Notes: generated by a model from the sequence alone, not told the origin. A DNA stretch of 38,571 bases from Hyphomonadaceae bacterium (GCA_022760335.1 JALEGE010000128.1:1-38571); one strand, 5' to 3'. Counted from the stretch's first letter, positions 14,798 to 23,275 are shown. Numbers and translations are program-made.

Positions 14798-16087
14798 ATG
14801 TCGAGTGATGCTCAGTCAGATGCGCTGCGTGCGCGGGCCTTCGCGCCCGTCTTTGCCGGGCTTATGGTGCTCTGGCCGCTTATGGCGATCCTCGGCGCGC
14901 AGGGCTATGCGCCCCTGCTGACCCTGGTGGGGCTTTTCAGCCTGGTCTGGCTACGTTGGCCAGCTCGCCCGCCCCTGGTCGCCCTGCTCGCCATCGCTCT
15001 TGTCGCCTGGGTCTCGGCAAGCACCGCCTGGTCGCCGGCAGCTGAGGGGGGACTTGTCTCTGGCAGCCTGCTGGAGGGCACTTTCTCCATCGAAGTCAGC
15101 GCCTTCCGCCTTGTCGGCACCGCGCTGATGGCGATCCTCGCCCTGTCGGCCGCGCTACAGATTTCAGATGGGCAGACCATATGGGCTGGCCGGGTGCTGA
15201 TCGCGGTCTTCGCCCTCCACCTGCTGTTGACCCTGACCATGCCGATGATTTCAGGCCCCCTTCTGGCGTTGGCATATGATGACCCGTTTGAGGCGAAAAC
15301 CGCCGGACTGCAAAACATGTTGCGTGCGATCAATGCCTGCGCCCTGATCCTGCCGATCCTGACCACATTGATGTGGACTTTTGGACGCCTCGGTCAGGCC
15401 ACAGCAATTATCGTGACCCTGGCATCCGCCGCAATCATGGCGCTTTTGGGCAGTGCAGCCGGCCTGCTCAGCGTCCTTCTGGCACCGCTCACCATTGGTC
15501 TTGTAGCCCTGCTGCCACGTATCGGGTTCAGGCTGCTCTTTGCCGGCATGAGCCTTGTCATCCTGGCCGCACCGGCCCTTGGCCTGCTGGCCGGTCTGGC
15601 GGAAAGGTTCGGCATTGTCGCTCCTGCCTCCTTCCAGGCCCGACTATGGGCCTGGCAGCGCGTAACAGAAAACCTGGCCGAACAACCGATCCACGGCCAC
15701 GGCATAGAGGCCGCTTCAACCTGGCGCGAGACCTATGCTGATCATCCGGACTGGCTCGCTGAAATGGTGACGCGCGGTGAGGCGGAGTATGCTTGGAGCA
15801 ACTATCCCGTCATCCCCACCCATCCGCACAATATGGGCCTGCAGATCTGGGCCGAGACCGGCCTGATCGGCGCCCTTTTGGCGGCAGCCACCCTACTCGC
15901 CATCGGCTGGACCCTGCCGCAGGCGCGCACTCTGAGCCCACAACTCCGATTCGCCATTGCCGGCCTTGCCGGGGCAAGTGTTTCGCTTTTCAGCTTTTCC
16001 TACAGTGTGTGGAACGAGGCCTTCTGGGCCAGCATTGTACTGGCCGTGATCGCCCTGATCATCATCGCCAAAGGCCGGCCGGCATGA
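14798..16087 (+). CDS. O-antigen ligase/polymerase (Wzy/WaaL-like) membrane protein
   Basis: 429 residues with about ten to eleven hydrophobic helices. A large periplasmic loop near residues 280-345 carries the usual motifs: RLWAWQRV, QPIHGHGIEAASTWRE and HPHNMGLQIWAETGLIG. This pattern defines the Wzy_C/O-antigen ligase superfamily, which polymerises or transfers undecaprenyl-linked glycans (or glycosylates proteins) on the periplasmic side. The gene lies 76 bases after the secretion adaptor and overlaps the next glycosyltransferase (ATGA at 16084-16087). The ribosome site before ATG 14798 is poor. Which member it is (polymerase, lipid A ligase or protein ligase) cannot be told from sequence. 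Confidence 0.85.
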   Translation: MSSDAQSDALRARAFAPVFAGLMVLWPLMAILGAQGYAPLLTLVGLFSLVWLRWPARPPLVALLAIALVAWVSASTAWSPAAEGGLVSGSLLEGTFSIEVSAFRLVGTALMAILALSAALQISDGQTIWAGRVLIAVFALHLLLTLTMPMISGPLLALAYDDPFEAKTAGLQNMLRAINACALILPILTTLMWTFGRLGQATAIIVTLASAAIMALLGSAAGLLSVLLAPLTIGLVALLPRIGFRLLFAGMSLVILAAPALGLLAGLAERFGIVAPASFQARLWAWQRVTENLAEQPIHGHGIEAASTWRETYADHPDWLAEMVTRGEAEYAWSNYPVIPTHPHNMGLQIWAETGLIGALLAAATLLAIGWTLPQARTLSPQLRFAIAGLAGASVSLFSFSYSVWNEAFWASIVLAVIALIIIAKGRPA

Positions 16088-16887
16088 ACCGTCCGAAAAC
16101 CAGTGCCCTTGTCGTGAGCTATCGCACCGGGCTGCGTCTGCGCGACTGTCTCCACGCCCTGAAATCCGATCCGGAGGTGGATGAGATCGTTTTGGTCGAC
16201 AATGGCAATCCGCCTGAGGATATGGCCTGGATTGAGGATTTCGCCAGCCGCGCGGGTTGGCTGAACCTGATCCGCCCAGGTGAAAATCTCGGTTTCGGCA
16301 AGGCCTGCAATCTTGCTGCGCATGCGGCGGGCGGCGAACTGCTGGTCTTCGTCAATCCCGATGCCATGATCCGGCGTGGCTCTGTCAGTGCGCTGTGGGC
16401 GGCTGGCCATGACCAGCCCTCGCCCTGGCTGGTCGGCGGACGGATTTTCGGCGTGGACGGGGTGGAACAACGCGGCTGCCGCCGGCGCGAGTTGAGCTGG
16501 GCGACCGCACTCGGGCTTGTCCGCTGGACGCTGGAGCGCGAGGCTCCGCCTGTCGGTCCGGTGCCCATGCCGGTGATTTCCGGCGCCTTCTTCGCCATGT
16601 TGAAAGCCGACTTCCTCGGCCTTGGCGGCTTTGACGAGGGTTATTTCCTGCATGTCGAGGATGTCGATCTGTGCCGCAGCGTGCGTGTGGCCGGCGGAGC
16701 TGTGCTCTACCAGCCGCTGGCGGGCGTGCTGCATTATGGCGCCACATCGGATGCGCCCTCGCAGACCGTGGCACGCCACAAGGCCGACAGTCTCGCCTTC
16801 TATTTCCGCAAATGGGCGAGCGGCCCGGTAGACCGGGCGATGAATGCCCTGCTCATCCCCCTGCTGCGCTGGTGGGTGACGCGCTAG
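16084..16887 (+). CDS. Family 2 glycosyltransferase, WbbL-like
   Basis: 267 residues from ATG 16084, overlapping the preceding stop by four bases. The open frame continues upstream only as a shadow of the Wzy-like gene. GT-A features: SALVVSYRTGLRLRDCL at the start, EIVLVDNGNPP, GENLGFGKACNLAAHAAGGE, and VFVNPDAM as the metal-binding DxD-like site. Then GAFFAMLKADFLGLGGFDEGYFLH and EDVDLCRSVRVAGG, which are typical of rhamnosyltransferase WbbL-type enzymes. It has no membrane helix, so it likely acts on lipid-linked sugars at the cytoplasmic membrane face. Its stop codon overlaps that of the convergent HMG-CoA lyase gene (shared CTAG). Confidence 0.88.
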   Translation: MNRPKTSALVVSYRTGLRLRDCLHALKSDPEVDEIVLVDNGNPPEDMAWIEDFASRAGWLNLIRPGENLGFGKACNLAAHAAGGELLVFVNPDAMIRRGSVSALWAAGHDQPSPWLVGGRIFGVDGVEQRGCRRRELSWATALGLVRWTLEREAPPVGPVPMPVISGAFFAMLKADFLGLGGFDEGYFLHVEDVDLCRSVRVAGGAVLYQPLAGVLHYGATSDAPSQTVARHKADSLAFYFRKWASGPVDRAMNALLIPLLRWWVTR

Positions 16888-17780
16888 GCCGGGAACGAAC
16901 CAGCCTTCGAAAGGCTGGATGACACCGGATGGCCGAGCACGCTCTCCAGCCATTTCGCCGTCGCGATCATCGCATCCAGATCAATCCCGGTCTCGAACCC
17001 CGCGCGGTGGAGCATATAGACAACATCCTCGGTGGCGACATTGCCGGTAGCCGCCGGCGCGAAGGGGCATCCCCCAATCCCGCCGCAGCTGGCATCAATG
17101 ATATCCACGCCCGACTGCATCGCCGCATAGACATTGCCAAGCGCAGCCCCGCGCGTGTCGTGGAAATGCGCGCGCAGGCGCAGGTCCGGCGCAGCCGCGC
17201 GCACCGCATCGAAACGCGCATGCACATCCCAGGGCGTTGCGACGCCGATCGTGTCGCCGAGCGCAAGTTCACGTGCCCGCGCAGCCTCGGCGGCATGGGC
17301 GAGATCAGTGAGCACCGCGACCTCCACCTCACCATCATAAGGGTCGCCAAAGGCCACGCTGATCGTGGCTGACAGCGGAATGCCCGCCTCATGCACCAGC
17401 GGCGCGCAATGGATCAGCGCCTCGGCGCTTTGCTCTGGCGTCATGCCCTGATTGCGCGTGCCAAAGCCCTGGCCGGCGACCAGAACGAAGTTGATTTCGC
17501 TGGCGCCTGCATCAATCGCCCGGCGTACGCCTTTTTCATTCAGGGCCAGCGCGATGTGTTTGGTCGGCCGGCTCCGGTCGAGCCCGGCGAACACCTCCGC
17601 ACTGTCGGCCATTTTCGGTACCGCGCGCGGCGAGACGAAACTGCCGCTTTCCATGCGCGTCACGCCACCCGCTTCCAGCCGGGCGATGAATTCCAGCTTC
17701 TGCTCGGTGGTCAGATTGGCGGGATCGTTTTGCAACCCGTCGCGCGGACCGACTTCAACAATTTCAACAGGTCTGGACAT
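16884..17780 (-). CDS. mvaB: Hydroxymethylglutaryl-CoA lyase
   Basis: 298 residues, as expected for bacterial HMG-CoA lyase. A TIM barrel starts EIVEVGPRDGLQNDP (substrate and metal site). Later come RAHFHDTRGAALGNVYAAM with the metal-binding His-x-His, and GGIGGCPFAPAATGNVATED with the catalytic cysteine loop. Reaction: HMG-CoA to acetyl-CoA plus acetoacetate, the last step of leucine catabolism. Related lyases act on citramalyl-CoA-type substrates. No liu dehydrogenase or carboxylase genes are near. The divergent genes (28-base gap) encode an aminotransferase and a class III CoA-transferase, so a different organic acid may be the substrate. A perfect 8-base hairpin (CCAGCCTT-cga-AAGGCTGG, about 16902-16920) lies inside its last codons. 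Confidence 0.9.
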   Translation of the reverse strand: MSRPVEIVEVGPRDGLQNDPANLTTEQKLEFIARLEAGGVTRMESGSFVSPRAVPKMADSAEVFAGLDRSRPTKHIALALNEKGVRRAIDAGASEINFVLVAGQGFGTRNQGMTPEQSAEALIHCAPLVHEAGIPLSATISVAFGDPYDGEVEVAVLTDLAHAAEAARARELALGDTIGVATPWDVHARFDAVRAAAPDLRLRAHFHDTRGAALGNVYAAMQSGVDIIDASCGGIGGCPFAPAATGNVATEDVVYMLHRAGFETGIDLDAMIATAKWLESVLGHPVSSSLSKAGSFPA

Positions 17781-17808
17781 ACACCCTATTTAAGCTCATC
17801 TGCACATC

Positions 17809-18957
17809 ATGACACCCACAAAAAGTATTGGTGACCAGCGTCACCTGTTCGATCTTCCCCGCGACGTGGCATATCTGAACTGCGCCTATATGGGCCCGAT
17901 GATGCGTCAGGCAGCAGAGCTGTGTGCCGAAGGCGCCCGCCGTAAGCTACAACCCTGGCGGCTCAGCTCCGCTGATTTCTTCGACCAGCCAGAACGCGTG
18001 CGCAGCCTGTTTGCCCAGCTGGTAAATGGCGATGCGGATGGCGTTGCCATCGTACCGTCGGCCTCCTACGGGATCACTATTGCAGCACGCAACCTGCCCG
18101 CCGGCCCTGGACGGGAGATCCTGGTCCTCGCTGACCAGTTCCCTTCAAATGTCTATCCCTGGCGCAAACTCGCCGCACAGACTGGCGCGCGCATCACAAC
18201 CGTGACGCTTTCACCTGACATGCTGCCAACAGAGAGTGTGCTTAATGCCGTAACGGAAAATACCGCCATCATTGCCGTGCCCAATGCACTGTGGACCAAT
18301 GGCGCCTTGCTGGACCTTGCCGCGATCGGCCGACGGGCACGCGAGGTTGGCGCGGCCCTGGTGGTAGATGCCAGTCAATCCATCGGTGCAATGCCATTCG
18401 ATGCAGCTGAAATCCAGCCGGACATATTGATCACCGCGACCTATAAGTGGATCCTCGGTCCCTACAATATGGCGCTGGCCTGGATCGCTCCGAAATGGCG
18501 CGATGGCGAACCGGTGGAAGAAACCTGGCTTGGCCGCGCAGGCTCGGAAAATTTCGCGCGCCTGATCGACTACACAGATGTCTATCAGACCGGTGCCCGG
18601 CGCTTTGATGTCGGCGAGCGTTCGAATTTTACCCTGATGCCCGCTCTGATCGCCACTCTGGAACAACTGCTCGACTGGGGCGTCGATGCGATCTCTGCAA
18701 CGCTGTCGGCACGCAATGCCGCACTGGCCCGACGTCTGGGTGAGCTGGGCTTCACCTGTCCAGAAGAACCTTGGCGTGCGCCGCATTATCTCACCGCCCG
18801 GGCCCCCGCAGGCGCACCAGGCGACCTGTTGACCCGGCTGACCACGCGGAATGTTCATGTCAGCCAGCGTGGCGAGCATCTGCGCATCACGCCACATCTC
18901 TATAATGACGCCGAAGACGAGGCCCGCTTGCTGCACGCTCTGGCCGAGATGATCTGA
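17809..18957 (+). CDS. Class V aminotransferase-fold PLP enzyme
   Basis: 382 residues. The product begins with a cysteine-desulfurase/epimerase-like N-terminus (VAYLNCAYMGPMMRQA). Class V features: ALVVDASQSIGAMPFD with the PLP-binding Asp, and TATYKWILGPYNMAL with the Schiff-base lysine K213. The fold family includes isopenicillin-N epimerase-like proteins, kynureninases and cysteine desulfurases. The sequence lacks the SufS/IscS cysteine loop, so desulfurase activity is unlikely. Substrate is unknown. It is 3 bases upstream of a class III CoA-transferase gene and divergent from HMG-CoA lyase, which suggests that it feeds or drains a keto acid into a CoA pathway (inference). Confidence 0.82.
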   Translation: MTPTKSIGDQRHLFDLPRDVAYLNCAYMGPMMRQAAELCAEGARRKLQPWRLSSADFFDQPERVRSLFAQLVNGDADGVAIVPSASYGITIAARNLPAGPGREILVLADQFPSNVYPWRKLAAQTGARITTVTLSPDMLPTESVLNAVTENTAIIAVPNALWTNGALLDLAAIGRRAREVGAALVVDASQSIGAMPFDAAEIQPDILITATYKWILGPYNMALAWIAPKWRDGEPVEETWLGRAGSENFARLIDYTDVYQTGARRFDVGERSNFTLMPALIATLEQLLDWGVDAISATLSARNAALARRLGELGFTCPEEPWRAPHYLTARAPAGAPGDLLTRLTTRNVHVSQRGEHLRITPHLYNDAEDEARLLHALAEMI

Positions 18958-18960
18958 GAA

Positions 18961-20151
18961 ATGACAAAATCTTCCCCCCTCTCGGACCTGAAAGTCATAG
19001 AGCTTGGCCAGCTCATCGCCGGGCCGTTCTGCGGGCAGCTGCTGGCGGATTTCGGCGCCGATGTGGTGAAGGTCGAAGCGCCCGACCGGCCCGATCCCGC
19101 GCGCGGCTGGGGCGCGGCGAAGGTCGGCGACATCGGCCTGATGTGGCCGGTGATCGGGCGCGGAAAGCGCTCGCTGACGCTGAACCTGCGCGTGCCCGAG
19201 GGCCAGGAGATCCTGAAACGATTGGTCGCCGAGGCCGATATTCTGGTAGAAAATTTCCGCCCTGGCACGCTGGAGAAATGGGGCCTTGGTCCGGATGTAC
19301 TGATGGCGCTCAATCCGCGCCTGATCATGGTGCGCGTATCGGGCTATGGCCAGACCGGGCCAGAAGCGCACAAGGCCGGCTATGCCAGTGTTGGCGAGGC
19401 CAAGGCCGGCCTGCGCCACCTGATCGGCGAGCCGGACCGCGTGCCCGCCCGCGCCGGGGTCAGCCTCGGCGACACCATGACCGGCACTTTCGCCGCGCTC
19501 GGCGCCATGATCGCGGTCCATGCGCGTGCCAGCACCGGCAAGGGCCAGGTGGTGGATGCGGCGATCTATGAGAGCGTCATGGCCTTCATGGAGGGCCTTA
19601 TCCCGGAATATGCACTGGCCGGCCATACCCGCGAGCGCACCGGCGCGATCCTGCCCAAGGTGGCGCCCTCCTCGGTCTATCCCTGCTCAGACGGCATGGT
19701 GGTGATCGGGGCGAACCAGGACACACTGTTTGCGCGCCTGGCTGAAATGTGCGGCGCCGACTGGGCCAGCGACCCGCGCTATGCCACCCACGATGCGCGC
19801 GGGGAAAACCAGCTGGAACTGGACGAAAAGATCGGCGCATGGACGGTACAGCACACCATGGCCGAAGTGCTGGCGCTGGCCGAAGCCCATGCCGTGCCCA
19901 GCGGCCAGGTGAATACAGCGAAAGATATGCTGGCCGACGCGCATATCGCCGCGCGTGAGGCAATTGTCCGGCTTGCGCATCCGATCCTGGGCGAGGTGCC
20001 CATGCAGGCGCCCGCACCGAAACTGAACGAAACGCCGGGACGTCTGGAGCGCCCCGCGCCGGCCCTGGGCGAGCATACCAGCGAAATTCTCACCGGTCTC
20101 GGCATTGCAGACGACCAGCAGGTCGAGTTGAAATCCCGCGGCATAATCTGA
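18961..20151 (+). CDS. Class III (CaiB/BaiF) CoA-transferase
   Basis: 396 residues, standard for the family. N-terminus LKVIELGQLIAGPFCGQLLA then FGADVVKVEAPDRPDPARGW. The catalytic Asp sits in GVSLGDTMTGTFAALGAM. Mechanism in the family: formation of an enzyme-linked anhydride on that Asp, then CoA moves between carboxylic acids. The start is ATG at 18961, three bases after the aminotransferase stop, so the two are co-transcribed. With HMG-CoA lyase next door, a likely substrate is a dicarboxylic acid such as hydroxymethylglutarate, glutarate or citramalate (compare mammalian SUGCT). The donor cannot be deduced. Confidence 0.9.
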   Translation: MTKSSPLSDLKVIELGQLIAGPFCGQLLADFGADVVKVEAPDRPDPARGWGAAKVGDIGLMWPVIGRGKRSLTLNLRVPEGQEILKRLVAEADILVENFRPGTLEKWGLGPDVLMALNPRLIMVRVSGYGQTGPEAHKAGYASVGEAKAGLRHLIGEPDRVPARAGVSLGDTMTGTFAALGAMIAVHARASTGKGQVVDAAIYESVMAFMEGLIPEYALAGHTRERTGAILPKVAPSSVYPCSDGMVVIGANQDTLFARLAEMCGADWASDPRYATHDARGENQLELDEKIGAWTVQHTMAEVLALAEAHAVPSGQVNTAKDMLADAHIAAREAIVRLAHPILGEVPMQAPAPKLNETPGRLERPAPALGEHTSEILTGLGIADDQQVELKSRGII

Positions 20152-20163
20152 GCCCGAATGCAA

Positions 20164-20194
20164 ACGCCCCGGCGCCATGACGGCACCGGGGCGT
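20164..20194. terminator. Hairpin between CoA-transferase and outer-membrane barrel genes
   Basis: ACGCCCCGG-c-GCC / GGC-a-CCGGGGCGT, a 12-base stem with one mismatch. It has a short TTT on its minus-strand exit and no clear T-run on the plus side. It sits between two convergent genes. Confidence 0.7.
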
Positions 20195-20221
20195 GGCTAT
20201 ACCTGTCTGACTGGAAAGGCT

Positions 20222-20761
20222 TTAGAAGCGGAATTTGCCGCCAAACGAGACCCCGTCAATCTGGGATTCGTCGAATTCATAGCGGGTATAATCGACATAC
20301 AGCGAAAGGTGCGGAAGGAAGCCGTATTCGATACCGCCGCCGACACCGACACCGGACTCACTGTCGCTTTCACTTGCGCTGGCGCCAAAGCCGGACGCTT
20401 CGGCCTCAATTTCAGCCATCACAACCCCGGAGCGGCCATAGATCAGAATGGAGTTCGTGATGCCAACTTGCGCGCGGGCGAAAGCGCCGACGGCATAGTT
20501 CAAGCCCGCCGTCGCCTCGATTGCTCCAAACTCATCGAATTCTTCATCGACAATCCCTACCATGCCTTCGACTTCGCCGCCGAAATTCGGTGTCACCATC
20601 CATCCCGCGCGTCCGCCGATCGCGCCGAGATTGACGCTCTCGAAATCCTCGATCTCCGAGCTGAGAACTGTGTAGCCGCCCGTAGCGTAGAAGCCGCCTT
20701 CCTGGGCTATGGCCGGCGCCGCGGCCGCCATGCCGAGCAACATCAAAATAGGAGTCTTCAT
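20222..20761 (-). CDS. Small outer-membrane beta-barrel protein (paralog A)
   Basis: 179 residues. Signal peptide MKTPILMLLGMAAAAPAIAQ with cleavage after AIA. The mature part alternates hydrophobic and polar residues in about eight strands and ends in KFRF, the C-terminal Phe signature recognised by the BAM machinery. The fold is that of the OmpA/OmpW-like eight-strand porin families. Central region EIEAEASGFGASASESDSES is an acidic/Ser loop, probably exposed outside. Ribosome site GAGGGA. A paralog follows upstream on the same strand (21017-21544) with the same layout and the same EIEAEA loop. Function unknown. Confidence 0.82.
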   Translation of the reverse strand: MKTPILMLLGMAAAAPAIAQEGGFYATGGYTVLSSEIEDFESVNLGAIGGRAGWMVTPNFGGEVEGMVGIVDEEFDEFGAIEATAGLNYAVGAFARAQVGITNSILIYGRSGVVMAEIEAEASGFGASASESDSESGVGVGGGIEYGFLPHLSLYVDYTRYEFDESQIDGVSFGGKFRF

Positions 20762-20922
20762 GATATTTGTCCCTCAAACCTACACAGGGGAAATTCAACC
20801 TGCGCGCGACGGGGAGTATCAGGCTTATGCTGACATTGGTACTGTGAATCCGTCGCCGCGAACGATTTCCCCAACCTGTCTCCTGTATTCAACAATAGGA
20901 GCAATGGCGTGTCCGGATCTGC

Positions 20923-20956
20923 GAAAACGCCCCACGGACCGGCAGGTCCGCAGGGC
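20923..20956 (-). terminator. Terminator of barrel paralog B
   Basis: Minus-strand stem GCCCTGCGGACC / GGTCCGTGGGGC (two wobble pairs) with a 4-base loop and then GTTTTC. It separates the two paralogous barrel genes into individual transcripts. Confidence 0.75.
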
Positions 20957-21016
20957 GCGCTGTTGGAGGCAGCTTTTAGGGTAAATACTCTACAAACAGG
21001 GTAACAAGACGCCGCG

Positions 21017-21544
21017 TTAGAAACGGCGCTTGTAAGCGAGGGTCAGGGCATCGGCCTCAAGATCCTCAATGTCGTAGCGGGTATAATCGAAACGGACCCC
21101 GTTGACCGCATCGAGCATGAATTCCGCTCCGACACCGTAACCGGCACCGGATTCACTTTGACTTTCGCTGAATCCGCCGGCCTCGGCCTCAATTTCGGCA
21201 TTGACCAGGCCTGCCCGGGCAAAGACCACGATCTGGTCGCCCACAGGAAGCTGGGCGCGGCCAAAGGCGCCGATCAGATAGTTCATGCTGACATCCACAT
21301 TGGTTCCGCCAACACTCACTTCATCATCCTGGATACCCACCGAAACTTCGCCTTCAACAGCGAAATTCGGGGAAAACTCCCAACCGCCATGACCGGTGAT
21401 GGCGCCAATATCGACATCGGCGTCATCGGTGTCTGTCATGACATATGTATAGCCCACATCACCGTAAAATCCGGTATCCTGGGCCACGGCCGGCAGGGCC
21501 AGGCCCGCGGCAAAAAGCGAAACTGAAACAAGTGTCCGTTTCAT
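21017..21544 (-). CDS. Small outer-membrane beta-barrel protein (paralog B)
   Basis: 175 residues from ATG 21544 (MKRTLVSVSLFAAG). This start is chosen because GGAAGGA lies 6 bases upstream and a signal peptide begins exactly there. The open frame continues 56 codons further up but without signal logic. Cleavage is likely after PAVA. It has about eight amphipathic strands, an EIEAEAGGFSESQSESGAGYG loop region matching paralog A, and a C-terminal KRRF. Both genes also share YTRYD/YTRYE near the end. They arose by duplication and have since diverged in their acidic loops. Confidence 0.82.
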   Translation of the reverse strand: MKRTLVSVSLFAAGLALPAVAQDTGFYGDVGYTYVMTDTDDADVDIGAITGHGGWEFSPNFAVEGEVSVGIQDDEVSVGGTNVDVSMNYLIGAFGRAQLPVGDQIVVFARAGLVNAEIEAEAGGFSESQSESGAGYGVGAEFMLDAVNGVRFDYTRYDIEDLEADALTLAYKRRF

Positions 21545-21772
21545 CGAAATTCCTTCCATGACCGGCGATAAGCGGCCGGTCTCCGCTGCGAGTTGAAGAC
21601 CCCCAACCCATGCGCAAAGCCCTAGCGGAGGCCTCCACCCCAAGCCAAATGAAACAAAGGACAGCTTGCGCCCGGAGGCCGGATGTGGCGCAAAGGCTTC
21701 AGTTTCTGACACAAGTGTAAGCTTGAATCTGCCACGAAGCCTGCCAACAAGATCATCATGACGAGGCCAGCC

Positions 21773-22189
21773 ATGCCAGAGAGTTTTCCGCCGCCGCTTG
21801 ACGGATCTGCGCAGGATGAAACCCGTGAACTGCGCCCACGCTTTGATGCCAATGGCCTGATCGCCGCCATCGCGCAGGATGCCGAGACTGGCGAGGTGCT
21901 GATGCTGGCCTGGATGAATGCCGAGGCCCTGGCCACCACGCTGGAAACCGGCCGGGCGACATATTACTCGCGCTCACGCGGCACGCTCTGGATCAAGGGC
22001 GAGACGTCCGGGCATATCCAGGAGGTTGCCGAAGTTCGCGTGGATTGCGACCAGGATGCCATCTTGCTGAAAGTGCGCCAGACAGGCGGCGCCTGCCATA
22101 CCGGCCGCGCGAGCTGTTTTTATCGAACCGTGCCCGCCATGGGCATGACGCTTCACATTGATGCGGAACCCGATAAGGATAACAGTTGA
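21773..22189 (+). CDS. hisI: Phosphoribosyl-AMP cyclohydrolase
   Basis: 138 residues from ATG 21773, which has GAGG six bases upstream. ATG 21758, five codons earlier, lacks a ribosome site. All family hallmarks are present: [35 protein letters not shown], the metal-binding VDCDQDA, and [14 protein letters not shown] with the Zn cysteines. Reaction: third step of histidine biosynthesis, opening the adenine ring of PR-AMP. It is the stand-alone HisI without a HisE domain, as usual in alphaproteobacteria. No other his gene is in the window. A 213-base region upstream (21545-21757) carries its promoter and that of barrel paralog B. Confidence 0.95.
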   Translation: MPESFPPPLDGSAQDETRELRPRFDANGLIAAIAQDAETGEVLMLAWMNAEALATTLETGRATYYSRSRGTLWIKGETSGHIQEVAEVRVDCDQDAILLKVRQTGGACHTGRASCFYRTVPAMGMTLHIDAEPDKDNS

Positions 22190-22195
22190 GATTCA

Positions 22196-22230
22196 GCCGG
22201 CATTCAGGGGTGCCGGCCATTTGGGTGGCC
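22196..22230 (+). other. Two mutually exclusive hairpins after hisI
   Basis: GCCGGCA-ttcagggg-TGCCGGC (22196-22217) overlaps GGCC-atttgggt-GGCC (about 22215-22230). Only one can form at a time. Neither has a U-run, so termination is uncertain. They sit in the 54 bases between hisI and the lipoprotein gene. Confidence 0.45.
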
Positions 22231-22243
22231 AAGGGAGCTGTCG

Positions 22244-23140
22244 ATGAAACTGGGGTGGACGATCGGCCTGGCTGGACTGGCGCTGACCCTGGCCGCATGT
22301 GGCGGCAGTCAGGATACGCCCCTCCCCGCGAATGAGCCCGCGCCTGCACTGACGCCGGAACCAGAAACGGAAACCTCGGGCATCGAACAGCTTGAGTTGC
22401 ATGCGCTCGATTGCGGCACCATCGAGATTTCGAATCTGGATGATTTCTCCAGTGCTGGAGACTGGGCTGGCGAGACCGACATTTTCAAAGACACCTGCTG
22501 GCTGATTCGTCATCCCGAGGGGGATCTGATCTGGGATACTGGTGTGCCAGGAATGCTGGCGGGCCAGCCTTCCTTCACCCAGGATATATATACGGTGTCG
22601 CTGGAGCAGACCCTGACGGCGCAGTTGCGCGCACGCGGTATCAGACCGGCGGAAATTGAATACCTCGCCGTCTCGCACAGCCATTTTGACCATGTCGGTC
22701 AGGTTGACCAGATTCCTGACGCAACCTGGCTGGTTCATCAGGCCGAGTATGACTTCATGTTTCCCGAAGGTGTGGAAGGTGAAGGCGAAGCGGCAACGCA
22801 ATTCAGCGCCTTTGCGCAAATGGCGTTCGAGCCTTTTGTCGGCGAACTGGATGTGTTCGGCGATGGATCGGTCATTATCTTTCCGACCCCTGGTCACACG
22901 CCCGGGCATACCTCGCTACAGGTCATGCTGGAAGAGACCGGTCCGGTTCTCCTGTCGGGCGATGTGTTTCATCGCCGTGAGAGCCGGGAGCTGCGGCGCG
23001 TCCCGCGTTTCAACACCGATGAAGCCGCCTCGCTGGCCTCCATGGATGCCTTTGACGCCCGCGCCACACAATTGGGCGCCAAGATCATCATCCAGCATGA
23101 ACCAGAGGATATCGATCCCCTGCCGGATGTACTGCGCTAG
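22244..23140 (+). CDS. Metallo-beta-lactamase-fold lipoprotein, lactonase-like
   Basis: 298 residues. Lipobox LTLAAC puts a lipid-anchored Cys at about residue 19. A Pro/Glu-rich linker follows to about residue 46. The MBL domain has SHSHFDHVG (metal-binding HxHxDH), the PTPGHTPGHTSLQV third ligand region, LLSGDVFH and a final IIQHEPEDI. The layout (short insert, DLIWDTGVPG near the start) is closest to AiiA/AttM N-acyl-homoserine-lactone lactonases, but substrates differ widely in this fold. The lipoprotein signal would place it in the periplasm or outer membrane, unlike cytosolic lactonases. Quorum quenching is a hypothesis. General lactone or ester hydrolysis is equally possible. Confidence 0.85.
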   Translation: MKLGWTIGLAGLALTLAACGGSQDTPLPANEPAPALTPEPETETSGIEQLELHALDCGTIEISNLDDFSSAGDWAGETDIFKDTCWLIRHPEGDLIWDTGVPGMLAGQPSFTQDIYTVSLEQTLTAQLRARGIRPAEIEYLAVSHSHFDHVGQVDQIPDATWLVHQAEYDFMFPEGVEGEGEAATQFSAFAQMAFEPFVGELDVFGDGSVIIFPTPGHTPGHTSLQVMLEETGPVLLSGDVFHRRESRELRRVPRFNTDEAASLASMDAFDARATQLGAKIIIQHEPEDIDPLPDVLR

Positions 23141-23256
23141 GGCGCGCGTGAATACACGTAAAGTGTAACCGGATCGACACATTCCGTCTCAATCAACTGG
23201 CGTTCTTGCAACTGCAACAAAACCATCGCGCAAGTGTCATGAGAGCTGGGTAGGCG

Positions 23257-23275
23257 CGTCTGAAACCCTCAGACG
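23257..23275 (+). other. Leader hairpin before the TonB-dependent receptor
   Basis: CGTCTGA-aaccc-TCAGACG, a perfect 7-base stem. Its last base touches the Shine-Dalgarno GGAG (23275-23278) of the receptor gene. It may be a small translation-control hairpin or a remnant terminator of the upstream gene. Confidence 0.4.

Noticed and set aside
15793-16083. N-terminal extension of the glycosyltransferase
   Set aside because: The 97 extra codons are the Wzy-like gene read in another frame. ATG 16084 with an ATGA overlap starts exactly at the GT-A fold.
16902-16920. Hairpin CCAGCCTT-cga-AAGGCTGG as a terminator for the glycosyltransferase
   Set aside because: It lies inside the coding end of the convergent HMG-CoA lyase gene and has no U-run, so it is only mentioned there.
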